Of a DNA stretch of 64,000 nt, positions 1 to 10,069 are shown in pieces (within the stretch, counting starts at the first letter, position 1; the number at the start of each line of letters is the position of its first letter). This DNA comes from Coprinopsis marcescibilis (Eukaryota > Basidiomycota > Agaricomycetes > Agaricales > Psathyrellaceae): contig ML210298.1 in NCBI GenBank assembly GCA_004369085.1, positions 11,685 to 75,684 of the forward strand, written 5' to 3'. The translations under genes were made by a program, and so were the position numbers. The notes beneath the pieces were generated by a model. That model was not told the origin of the DNA, did not search any database, and was given only the letters and a program-made list of their open reading frames with translations.

Positions 1-165
1 AAGTTCATCTCTGAGAATGTCAGTGTACAATTCAGCATTCATCTTACCCTCTATCCTGGTGGCATACCCAACCCCTTTCCATGTCATACAGCCCCACATC
101 ATCAAGTTCCCTCCTCCAAACTTGACAGTTCCTTCTACCACCCTATCACTCAGACCTTTTATTTG
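1..165 (-). pseudogene. Tc1/mariner-like transposase fragment
   Basis: Read on the minus strand this stretch encodes about 50 residues with the TVKFGGGNLMMWGCM core and a following KMNAELYTDIL segment. These resemble the middle of Tc1-type DDE transposases, between the first and second catalytic aspartates. The reading frame meets a TAG upstream (toward higher coordinates, near position 190) and recognisable similarity stops there. The fragment therefore lacks its N-terminal part, while its C-terminal part would lie outside the window. The family call rests on the VKFGGG and MMWGCM motifs. It is a dead remnant as far as can be seen. Confidence 0.75.
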
Positions 166-730
166 GTGCTATTTGGTTTTGATAAATATAATCACATGAC
201 TTTGTTCAAAATGCCTCAAAAAAACTTGTGCAACAAAACTGTTTGCATGACTTGCAAGTTTGTGCTATGGGACTCACCTGCCAAATATGGGTGCGAGAAC
301 TTGAAATTGTGCACAGCATTAGATCAAAGGCTTACCTAGTACATATATTATTTCTGATATTTTACATAATTTCCTTCCCATGCTGTAAAGCATTTATCTC
401 AAAAGTGCAAAACATGTGAACAGTTTTGTTGGCCACTGTACAATAAATTGCAAGGAATTAAGCTTCAAAGATTTTCTATGCAGATGCACTTGCATTCAAT
501 CACGTGGTGTCTGGACAATTTTGTACAGGATATGTACATTCCCTCACTGTTTTCAATTCTTGAACATATACCAATCCGCATTTTAGGAGGCTGAAGGGGG
601 AAAGGATGGACATAGGAGCACATCAGCACCTATTGCACGTCATCTGGAAAATCGGTGTACATACTACAGATGGCTTGAGAGGTGGTGCTGGTGCAGCACC
701 TATGGTACATACTCCCACTCATTCCCAGTT
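166..730. other. No gene seen
   Basis: Only short open frames without recognisable domains or paired splice sites are present. The sequence is moderately AT-rich and lies between the Tc1 fragment and a block shared with the flank of NLR gene B. Confidence 0.5.
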
Positions 731-835
731 TAAATCACTGGACTAACCCAACCACAGTCCAGTGATAACCCCAAACTTGTAACGACAACAGTCTGCGACT
801 ACGACCTTCAAGAAATGTCTAAACTCCTCTCGCCA
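731..835 (+). repeat. Flank block shared with 13430-13540
   Basis: About 100 bp beginning near the CAGTCCAGTGATAACCC motif is clearly similar to the reverse complement of 13430-13540. Both copies can be read as PKLVTTTVC.YDLQE, here followed by ATGTCTAAAC. Relative to the NLR genes both copies lie downstream and point toward the NLR 3' end. The block is about 1.4 kb from gene A but only about 100 bp from gene B. It may be the promoter and first codons of a convergent gene that was duplicated with the NLR; no complete gene was found in either copy. Confidence 0.6.
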
Positions 836-1640
836 AGAGCTTGTACGATGCCAAGGAGGTTGCCATTCACCTGTTGGGCAAGGAGGCAACAGGTGACTTG
901 CAGAGGCCGTTCAAGGTTGCCAGCATGTTTGGTGGTGAGCTTTTTTGCCAGTTTTGTTTTGTTTTGTTTGTCGTGTCCACGTCCATGTCTGTTCCTCAGT
1001 CATACATCTACCCCGTGTGCGCTTGGCTCCATTGGGTAAATGAGGCCATCACCCACTGTGCAATTGTCGTCCTCGCATTCCTCTTTTTCCATTCATTCTT
1101 CCTGTCCTTTGTCCTTGCATCTACCTTGCATGGGCTTGGGTCTGTTTGGTAAATGATGCTGTTGCCCACTGCAGACTTGTCAACCTCGCGTGGTTCTTCT
1201 CATCTTCCCAGCTCTTAATTTGTCTGATGCTTGCATCTATCATTTGTTCTTTTGACTTTGGAGTAACAACTATTCTTCTCCAGCTGCATCCAGCCCTTGT
1301 TAAGGACTAAAACGGAATGATACTTCATGTCGTCCTTCAATACTATTCCAGCTACTTTTGATGGTTGATGGTCTTATCTGAGACTACGTTGGGAGTTCTA
1401 CTCTTGAGTATGAACTAACACTAGTCATTCTTGAATAGACAATTGGATTGGTTTTGCACTGAAAAGTATTGGATTGAAGGTATGTATGATTGTAACACTT
1501 AAGAACAAAGTAAGGAACTATCAACTAAACTACATAGGTTTATATACTAAAAGACATGTGGTTATGGTGAGGTGTAAGCCTCATGTATGCATGTAGGTTT
1601 CGGTGAGGTTTAGGTGTGGTTTTAATGAGTCTTACTAACT
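836..1640 (+). other. Possible orphan exon, otherwise no gene
   Basis: Between 842 and 931 one plus-strand frame reads YDAKEVAIHLLGKEATGDLQ and runs into a plausible GTGAGC donor near 933. This looks like a coding exon, but no partner exon or family could be identified. Positions about 1020-1195 hold two diverged copies of an approximately 110-bp unit around GGTAAATGA. Nothing else is supported. Confidence 0.25.
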
Positions 1641-1779
1641 ATAAAGTCATGCGCAGTAAGGATGGGTAAGACTAAGATCGAAATGAAAAATGTGAGGTAT
1701 ACATGAGGTATATATCATAATCATATGGTAGTAAATATAAATGTTCATAACAGCCCTCAAACCAATGCAGCTGCCATTG

Positions 1780-1965
1780 CCAAAGCTGAAAAATGTATTG
1801 GCAAGAAGGATAATTAGTCTATTGTTGCCACCTGTATATGTTACTGCACCTAATACATCACACTGTATTCCTGTAGCTATCTGATTGACCAAATATGTTT
1901 TGAGAGTGCTTGTTGATGAACAAGTGAGTGTGAGGTCTGTGTATGTACTGTAATCTTGTTGCACT
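1780..1965 (-). repeat. Repeat fragment, inverted partner at 56410-56560
   Basis: The minus strand reads TDLTLTCSS.STLKTY, and the plus strand at 56410-56470 reads nearly the same. The similarity continues through the following CACACTG/CAGTGTG-type segment. It is an inverted dispersed fragment about 54 kb from its partner. No intact element is recognisable. Confidence 0.55.
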
Positions 1966-2231
1966 TGAAAGTGCGTTTGATGAGTTGGCTGCTTTAATTA
2001 ACATATTTGATGACTGATCCATTTGACTGTTTGAAGTCTGAATATACTTGGGGCTTTGAAATGGCACACACTATAAACCTTGTTTGATGTCTCCCAAGTG
2101 TTGCCTGAAAACTATGGGCTGGATCTTTTTCATAGTGCAATCAGAAAATTCAATCATAATACAGAAGTACAGATTGAGTACAGAACAAAATATCAGAGAG
2201 CAAACAAATAAATATAACCTATAATAAAACC
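1966..2231 (-). repeat. 3' flank of NLR A, shared with NLR C
   Basis: Positions about 1966-2100 match, in inverted orientation, about 52085-52235 downstream of gene C; the CATCAAACAAGG segment is shared. The A/C duplication therefore extends past the stop codons by more than 250 bp. The sequence between this block and the stop is AT-rich and probably holds the 3' UTR. Confidence 0.65.
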
Positions 2232-5200
2232 CTATTGTGCCCTATGGGCTTGAAGCAACTCTGCAATCTCCAACTGGATTCTGGTGGATATCCATACATT
2301 TTCCTCCAATGCCAATGATAGTGCTGAATGTCCATCAGGTGTTGTAGCATTGACATCAATTTCCTCTTGCTGCAGCAACAGCTCAACCACATCTTTGTGT
2401 CCCATAGAGGCTGCCTGCATGAGTGCTGACCCCTCTTGGCATTGTGAGGAATTGACATCAATGTCCTCTCGCTGCAGCAAGAGTTTGACAATGTCTATAT
2501 GCCCCTTTACAGATGCCAGTACAAGGGCTGTCCCATCCTCTGAATCTGATGCATTCACATCAATACCATCAACTCCAAGCAGCAGTTGAACTGCATCAAG
2601 CTGGCCATGCCAGGCTGCAAGGGTAAGAGCAGAATCAACCTCTCCATAACCAGTATCAGGCTCCCTTGCATTGACATTGATGCCCTGCACACAAAGAAGA
2701 GACTTGATGACTTCTGTATGGCCCCTGGATGCTGCATGCATAAGTACTGTCCAAGAACCTGCATTAACATGGTCTGCATCCACTACTCCCAGAAGCATGT
2801 CTACAACCTGAACATGGCCTGCCCATGATGCTGCAATTAGGGGTGACCATCCATCACTGTCAAAGCATTGAGTATCAACACCTTGAACTCCAATGAGCAG
2901 CCCTACAGTCTTGAGGTGTCCATATGCAGCAGCAAGTGCTAGTGCAGTGTGGCCATTTGCTGATTTGGAGTTGACATTAAGGGGGAAAGGAGGTAGGTGG
3001 TTGGTTGGAGAGAAATCCAAACCCAGCCACTGGGAAATCAGACTGTGGAAGTTGCAGGCTGCAGCAAGCTGGATGGAGTTGAGGTAGTCAAATCCCCCCC
3101 AAAAAGGATACTTCCAGGGGAATTGTTGGCACTGCAGGATGAATTCCTCAACAAAGGGTGGGAGTGATGCTGAGTTTGCATGGATTGCCCAGTTGCAATG
3201 GGCATATGCAAGAAAGGGATGGTGGGTGAACACATCATCACTGTAACCATAAATGAAGCTATTGTAGCTTGCAAACCCACAACCTTGAAGGTGAGCAACA
3301 CATGTGCAAGCCAACATGACCTCTGCATCAACCCCCATCTTTGGAAGGTAGCCAACCAGGAAGTCCTGTGCAGTGTAGTCTAAATGTAGAGCATAAGCTA
3401 TAATCCAGGCAATTAAAGTGGAAATGACACATACGGACAAGGCGAACAAGTTTGGTCTCTGGTTCAAAAGTGATCAACCCACAGCATGCAGACAGTACTG
3501 TGTTGGGGTCAACCAGAAGCTCAGAATCATACTTGAATGGTTCCATTTCAATAGCAAGTGCATGTAGAAAATCATCCATCTTGAGCGACTCGCGAGCATA
3601 TGCAAGCAGGATCAGTGCACGAAGAGCCAACTCGGGTGCTGGACCACCATTGATACGCTTCATCGTGGCCTCATACATGGCATTGACACCCACAGGCAGT
3701 GCCTGCAGTGCCGTGTCTAAGCTCTTGATGTTGATGCAGCTACCAAGTGCTTCAAGCTGTAGAGAGGCCACCAAGAACCTACAAACCAATGGGTGAGCAG
3801 ATGATACGCCACAGTTATGCCTAAGGTCACTCACATCCCCGACGACCTTTCGAGCACAACCTTGACAACCTTCTCCTTCCAATTCCCCTTCTCCAGCAGG
3901 TTTCGGAGCCTAGGCATGCGCCCAATCTTGTCCTCGATCATTTGGATAATGTCGGCCTCATGTAAGATGATATCGATGAACGTCGCATCCGGCACACGGT
4001 CTTTGAGCAGTGATAGTGGGCGCGACATGAGGAGCAAATTTGCCGGGAGGCCTGCAAGAGCGTCGAGAATTCGACCTGGGTAGCTTCGAAAGCCTCGTCC
4101 AGGCCATCCAGGGTACAGAACCTCTCGTCGAAAAGATCCGAGTTGAAGACGGCCTGGATAACATCCAGGAGCTCCTTCTGCGACGGTCGAGTCTTTCGTT
4201 GGTGGTGATAGTCATACATGGGCTTTACGAAAGCAAGTGTGGACGGATGGTCCTGGACGACCTGGCGAAGGAGCCCAGCAAGGACCTTGTCGCCCGTGAA
4301 CTGGTCAGTGTAGCGGCTGAAGCCGAACGCGACACAGATGCGCTTGTTGGCCTTGGCCTTCTGCAGGAGATGGTCAATGATGATCGACCTGGTAAATTCG
4401 TCAGTGAGTTACCCGACTCAAGAAGGCACAACATACGCTAAGACCGTCTTTCCAGCACCCGCTAAAATGCCAACAAGAGTCAGCGTGAACCCTGGCGTTA
4501 TGGTTCATCGAACTTACGCATGCCTACCCCCCATAATACTCCCAGAGCTCCCCCCATCCAGTCGACGATCTTTGGCTCGTCGAACACCCACTCCCCTGTC
4601 CCCTCCGCTCGCTTTCCATAGTTATCAGCCTGGATGGCATGGTAGTTGATATCGCTCAGCCATTCCACAATTTTCTCAAACAGCGCCATATCTAGATCAA
4701 AATCGATGTTAGAAACTTCAACATACCGGGTATCACTATGCATACGTACCCTTTTCAGAAATATCAGGCTGAACGACGGTATTATAGACACTGGTATAGT
4801 TCCGCGCGCTGATCAGCGTAGCGGACCCCTCGATGTGCACTCCCTGCGCGTTTTTGAGGATTCCTCCATCCACTAAGGTTCCCACCAGATATAAGTATGC
4901 AATACGACTGGTGAATCCACAATGGTTGACTAACCTTGAGGCGTAACACGATTTCCTGTGTCCTCCTTCGGAGCTGGTGGCGGAAGTGCCGTTGTCGGCT
5001 GTACTTGGGCTGTTGGCAATCCTTGAGAGGGTCGGTTAGAGTCTCTAGTAACGCTTTCTAGGTAAGGGACGCACTACCTTGTTCAACGCTTATTGGACTA
5101 GTTGGGACCGCAGTTATCTCGGTCCGAACTGAGGAGCCGTCCTGTTGCTCTGCCTCAGAGTGATCGGTGCCCGTGAGTTTACGCTTTCGCTTGCTTTGAC

Positions 5201-5617
5201 GTCGGGTTGCCTTCCCCTTTCGCTAGAACATCGTTAGATTGCCGGCGAACCTCTCGTAAAATTTGAGTACATTTACCGGGTTTGATTCTCCTGCGTCCAT
5301 CGGACGGAGTACAGCGGATGTGGAATCTGCGGGTAGATGGTGGGGGATCGCATTAGCGTCTATAGAAATGTTTTCGCAAACATGATGTACACAACCTTCT
5401 TCGACGTCGATAGCGCCAGTTGGGAGCGCAACTAGTTCGGTCTCAACCGACGAGCCTTCCTCTTGCTCTGGCTCAGAACGATCGGTGGGCATGGCCTTGC
5501 GCTTTCGCTTGGTTTGACGTCGATTCGCCTTCCTATTTCCCTACGAGGTGGTTAGATTGCTGGCAAGCTTTCTATACGATTAAGACCACATACTGAGTTC
5601 GATGCTCCTGCACCCAT
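2232..5617 (-). pseudogene. NLR gene A: NACHT-ankyrin protein, frameshifted
   Basis: Ten exons by comparison with gene C: 5617-5594, 5540-5277, 5222-5078, 5021-4935, 4872-4750, 4691-4518, 4461-4437, 4388-3835, 3778-3435 and 3379-2232. The order is a short MGAGASNS start, two basic exon modules (KRKANRRQTKRKRKA and a variant), a Gly/Asn/Val/Ile motif, a linker with EWLSDIN.H and EGTGEW, a P-loop PGAGKT on a 25-nt exon, Walker B LDGLDEA, an HYTAQDFL motif and about seven ankyrin repeats. Family knowledge suggests a cytoplasmic or nuclear STAND immune-type ATPase. The NACHT exon is 554 nt against 555 nt in B and C. One base is missing near 4067-4073, just after Walker B, so the frame shifts. A splice acceptor near 4883 is also lost, but an in-frame one 12 nt further on can replace it. 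It is called a pseudogene unless the deletion is a sequencing error. Confidence 0.85.
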
Positions 5618-5880
5618 CGTATGAAGTACAGACGACGTTGAATGTGGGTAGTTGGTAGGGGTATGCAAGCTGTGGACTGGGATGGCAACGATGAGGGTGG
5701 ATGGTCAAGCGGTGTGCATCCTACACGCTGTCAGATGTCGGAAGCGCAGACACACAGCCTCGCTCATTCATGTGACTCTTCACGAGCGCCAAATTCATTT
5801 CCTGGCGGCCCGGGACTCAGGGTACAGCAGGTCGTCTTGCATACACACCTTCATGCTCCACCCACCGCACAACAGCTTCA
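5618..5880 (-). promoter_or_regulatory. Upstream region of NLR A, conserved with NLR C
   Basis: Read on the minus strand, this region is closely similar to about 48300-48570 upstream of gene C up to the start codon. It probably contains the promoter and 5' UTR. No convincing TATA box was seen. Open frames across it are by-products of GC-rich sequence. Confidence 0.55.
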
Positions 5881-5904
5881 CAGGAATCTCGGAACGAAAC
5901 GAAA

Positions 5905-6905
5905 CCCATGATTGGGAGTTTGGCTAAGATACCGCATTGACGGAGGGGTACTGAATGCTCCAGGGGTTTGTTTTTCTGAGGTCATGCTCGAGCTGCTAGT
6001 CACCGTTCGCGTAGTGAATAGTACGCCCTCGGCTATGGCACAAGCACCATGGATCTCCACATCCACCTCGTCTGGAAAAGGCGTGGTAGATGAGCTGAGG
6101 GACCAAGAGATACGAAGTCTGGGAATCAATGTGGGAGACTCGAGAGGCGAGGGTACAAACTGCTTAGCGTTTCTCTGGTGCTTTGTGGTACATCGAGGGG
6201 TAAATGCAGTAGGTGAGAACAGTAACCGTCGTCCTCGTCGAGAGTGTACAGTGGCACTCGTTTTAAACTCGGATACGGCAAAGTGCACAGGACGGGCGCT
6301 TCGATTATGGAAACGCCATGCGTGATCGGCATCTGATCCTCGGCAGACCCTCTTTTTAGCCTTCCTGTCTCTCCATCCACACACGTTTCTGTCTCTAGCA
6401 GCAGCGAAAGTGTGCAGGACTTTGTCCTACCCCAACCTTTCGCGAATGGTAGTTGAACTGGGGAACAAGCCCCTGTATTCTCGTAAAGATGGTGGCAGCA
6501 GAGCCTCGAGCACTATCACTACAGCGCATTGTCTAGAATAATATTAGTGCGGCTACAAACGAGCTTGTGGGAAGGGTTGGATGGAGCGATTGTTGAGGCT
6601 CCAGAGTCCGAGATGTTCTCTGACCTCATATATCTGGTGACCCGCCCGGAGATAGCCGAGTATCGCTGCCCACTGAGCCTCGGCTCGCGCTATCATGATA
6701 TCCACGACGAGCGCACAACCGCCTAGCCAAAGCGTAGCAGTCTGAGCATATCACAGTCGCTCAGCAAGACCAATAGCGATGTCCTGGACTTCTAACCCGC
6801 CTCATTGAGCAGTTGGTTGCGTGGAAGTCGATCGCGGTACGTTGCCCACCTCTGCTTTGCTGCATCCGTCCTGACACAGTGACTTTGGCTACTTCCAGGG
6901 TCGTA
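5905..6905 (+). repeat. Block U/V, inverted copy at about 18745-19765
   Basis: About 1 kb is similar over its full length to the reverse complement of about 18745-19765. Shared landmarks are GGAGTTTGGCTAAGATA, TCTAGAATAATATT and GCGATGTCCTGGACTTCT. The second half (about 6630-6830) recurs near 9716-9905 on the same strand, and in decayed form near 16250-16350 and 58690-58780 on the other strand. Long open frames on both strands have no recognisable domain and are not called as genes. Confidence 0.7.
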
Positions 6906-9320
6906 ACTCTCTATAATTGCTTGCACGAACGGTTTCTCCGGGTCTCTTCCTCCCATGCTCGTCGTTCCTTCAATTGCATCTACTAGCACCACCTCCACCC
7001 TCCACCCGCCAATGCCATTCCATAGCTCGTTGCCAACTGAACACAACAACACCACCCACTCTCAATCCAGAACTGTTCACCATCCTGGCATACACTCTTC
7101 GAATTCCCTCGCGTTCCGCTACATCCTCCCCGGATATCTACCGCCAGCCCTCTCACTGCATCACGGCCACCCACCATCGACTCGCTAGCCCAACCATTAC
7201 GGAGCCCAGGAGCCAGGTTTATACACCACTCGGGAAGCTCGCGGGTGCTGCATGTATCAGGGCAGCTCGCTATGTCTGGGCCAGCCAGCACCCGTGTAAC
7301 GTCTTCAAGATCAAGCAGCGGTGAATACCTGAAGCTCTGGTGCGAAAAGCTAGGCGTTCCACTCAGCGGAACCGCACAACAGAGCCCCAGAACTGGACCC
7401 AGTCATTGGCTTACAAGGTGCGTCCGCAAGTACTCCCCTGTGGCGAGGCGTTATCTTTGGAGTTTCACGAATCTGACACTTGGAATCGTTAGGTCTCGAT
7501 GTAGAAATCCCCACATCGAATACCGCTCACCCAGCACCTTTCAGGCCATCCTATCCTCTTTCACCACTTCTCAGTCGTCGTACTCAAGACCCAAAGTCGC
7601 AAAATTCACGGCAAACCATCCTCTTCCTCTTCGTTGGATAGGCCATCTTGCTGGCGTCCCTGATCTTTCTGATCTCATGCTCACGTCCACTGCACACTGA
7701 ATGCATAACCTTCCACCACCCTTGTCCACCCCCTCGGCTTCTTCGTTTGGGGCTTTATCCGTGGCCTGGAGCGCAACTCGCTACGGTTGGATATACAGGG
7801 GAAGGAGTTTGGGTGTTACTGCATCGGCTGAGACCGTGGTGGGATGCTCCGGGCGGTCAAGTTTGAATGGCGTCGCTGAGGAGCCGAGGGAGGGTTGTAC
7901 GAACCGATGCAGCGAGTGGCGAAGGAGGAAAGAGAAGCTAGTACGCCTTTCTTTCGTGGTGCTATTTCTGGAGATGTTGTTGATTCGTGTGCTTCCGTCT
8001 AGGGTGGCGTCGCCGCACTTTTGGACGATATAGAAAGGAGAGGATGGGGATTGGGATGGGTGTGCGGCGTTGCGAGGTACATTTACTGTTTTCTGGTCTG
8101 CTTTCCTGAGTGCATCTACTGACATAGTGATGTCGCCTATTGCCAGGCTGATGCCGATTGGGGACAACATCAAACCTCGGGGCACATGTAATCGCTCCCC
8201 GCTGAACCACTGCCTGCCACCACCATCCCATATGTTCGCCCCTCCAGCTTTGCGGCTATGCTATCCTCCCCGCTTCTCAATCGTCGCTCGAAAGTAGCAA
8301 CACTCTTTGCACATAGTCTTATTCCTTCTAAACCGCACTCTTTGGCACCGTCTTTCGCAGAGCGAACCCACAACACATTCTCCGCCCTCTCCAACCTCCA
8401 ACTTTTCAACACCGTACCCTACCCTACCCAGTGCAGAAGCTGCAGAGGAGGTGCAGGACCTCGACGTTCACGACCTGCCTGCCGCCGCTCGTCGTCTCCT
8501 CCATTGATGGCTTTGCCATGGCTGCGGCACAGCAAGAAGCCAGCGTGTCGTCCTCGTCAGTGGTGGAGAATAGGGGCTCTTGACCATCGTCAATCGGCTA
8601 GGCAGACGCACAGATCCAGGACGACACCAGACGCGTCATCGTCATGACCGCGCTCGTCGAGATGCGACTGTGTCTCTTCGTCGTCGGCATTGTCTGTGCC
8701 ATCGACAGAGCACGGACTCTCGTTATGCCACCCTCGACTGTTGCCTTTGACTCTCCATCTCTTCACCATTGACTCACGCTTCGTCGTCTTGAAAAGCAGC
8801 GAATGTACCAGAGCCATATCCTCAGGTCGTCCTCCGCCAGTTTTGGGTAAACTCTGGAGGAGTAAGGTTGGGCATGCAGGGGCAGGGTAGGAGCAGCAGC
8901 CTGATACTATGTCGTGCGCTGTTGGCCATGATGGGCTGTGTGGTGATGTCTCGCTTGAAAGGGGAGGGATGTACGAACCGGCAAGCAGCTAAGTCTCGAA
9001 CGTGAAAGGGGAAACGGAAGCTGGTGAGTCTGTCTTTTGTCACTCGTGTCATATGTTGCTGATTCGAGTGCTGATTTCGTCTAGTATGCTTTATCAAGCT
9101 TTCGGATGAGTGTCTGGAAGAGTGGGCGGCGTTGCGAGGTATATGTGCTGAAGGACACTGTCGAGGAATCGAGGGATGGAGAGGGGGAGCGGCTGGATGT
9201 ACGAGGCAATGCAAATGAGGGGCTAAGGGAGAAAGCGGTGAGTAGTTTATTTTGGGTCGTCTATTTTGTAAAACGAGTTTTTGATTTGTGGGTTGCTTGT
9301 TTCCAGGTTAATCATTGATG
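6906..9320 (-). repeat. Decayed modular repeat array (inverted copy)
   Basis: Modules seen at 14.4-18.5 kb and 57.6-60.7 kb recur here in the opposite orientation. Examples: 7210-7330 matches the reverse complement of 58010-58130, 7735-7780 matches that of 59960-60005, and 8070-8170 matches that of 59330-59420. Several modules keep intron-like edges (GTAC.TTT donors and CCAG acceptors), so the ancestor may have been a multi-exon gene. The frames are broken everywhere and no protein family was recognised. Confidence 0.55.
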
Positions 9321-9715
9321 TGCGGCGCCTTTGAACGAGCTTTTGCAGGGTACGATGCGGGATTGAGATCACTGTACGCTTTAATTCCAGGACAATCGGA
9401 TGAACCTGAAGTCGATGGCTGTGATTTAGCTCCCGAGGACGAGTTGCTACGTACCCTATAATTAGCGGCTATATGGACGATAGATTAACACTCTTGATGA
9501 ACGAGTGGCAGGGGTTGGAAGCCCTATATATGCCCAGCACAAACGTTTACTTTCACTGGTGCAACCGGCTGGTTGACGCGGACGAGCTACACAGTTGAGG
9601 TCAAATTCAGAGACGCGCATCACCGGTTCACTGGCTCTCTAGCGAGCTAGATGGCCTCCTGCAGAGTGACACTGCATGCCAAACCTTGAAAGAAAACGTA
9701 TGGTCAACATCGTTC
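9321..9715. other. No gene seen
   Basis: No supported gene. A TATATAT-like motif lies near 9526. Confidence 0.4.
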
Positions 9716-9905
9716 CTGTGACATCATATGCCTGGTGGCCCAGCCGGAGATAGCCGAACGTTGTTGCCACCAGAAACCGGGCTCAGCTCGCGCTACATCC
9801 ACGACGAACGGCCAACTGCTTAGCAGCCTCAGCACATCATAGTCGTTGACCAAGCCGATAATCGACGTCCGGAATTTCTGACCCGTTCGTAGCATCATTG
9901 AGCCA
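9716..9905 (+). repeat. Extra copy of module V, upstream of NLR B
   Basis: This stretch, with CAGCCGGAGATAGCCGA and CATCCACGACGA, matches 6630-6830 on the same strand and about 18900-19040 on the other. It lies about 160 bp before the first supported exon of gene B. The other NLR copies do not have this module so close to their start. Confidence 0.55.
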
Positions 9906-10069
9906 CGGACAAGGTTATTCTGCCTTCCACCAGGCTGTCACCGATCACGAGGGCCACTGGACAGATTACCAGGCGAATAGGAACAAACATACGACGGAAA
10001 CAGGATTCCGGAACTGGGTAAGTGATTTCTCAGTGTTACAGTTTGACAGGTAGCTCAACAACCTCTTAG

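Noticed and set aside
2284..3087. Plus-strand ORFs across the ankyrin exon of NLR A
   Set aside because: They are shadows of the strongly conserved minus-strand ankyrin repeats.
5878..6384. 168-codon minus-strand ORF next to NLR A
   Set aside because: The partner copy at 19.3-19.7 kb does not keep the same frame and no family was recognised; treated as part of repeat block U.
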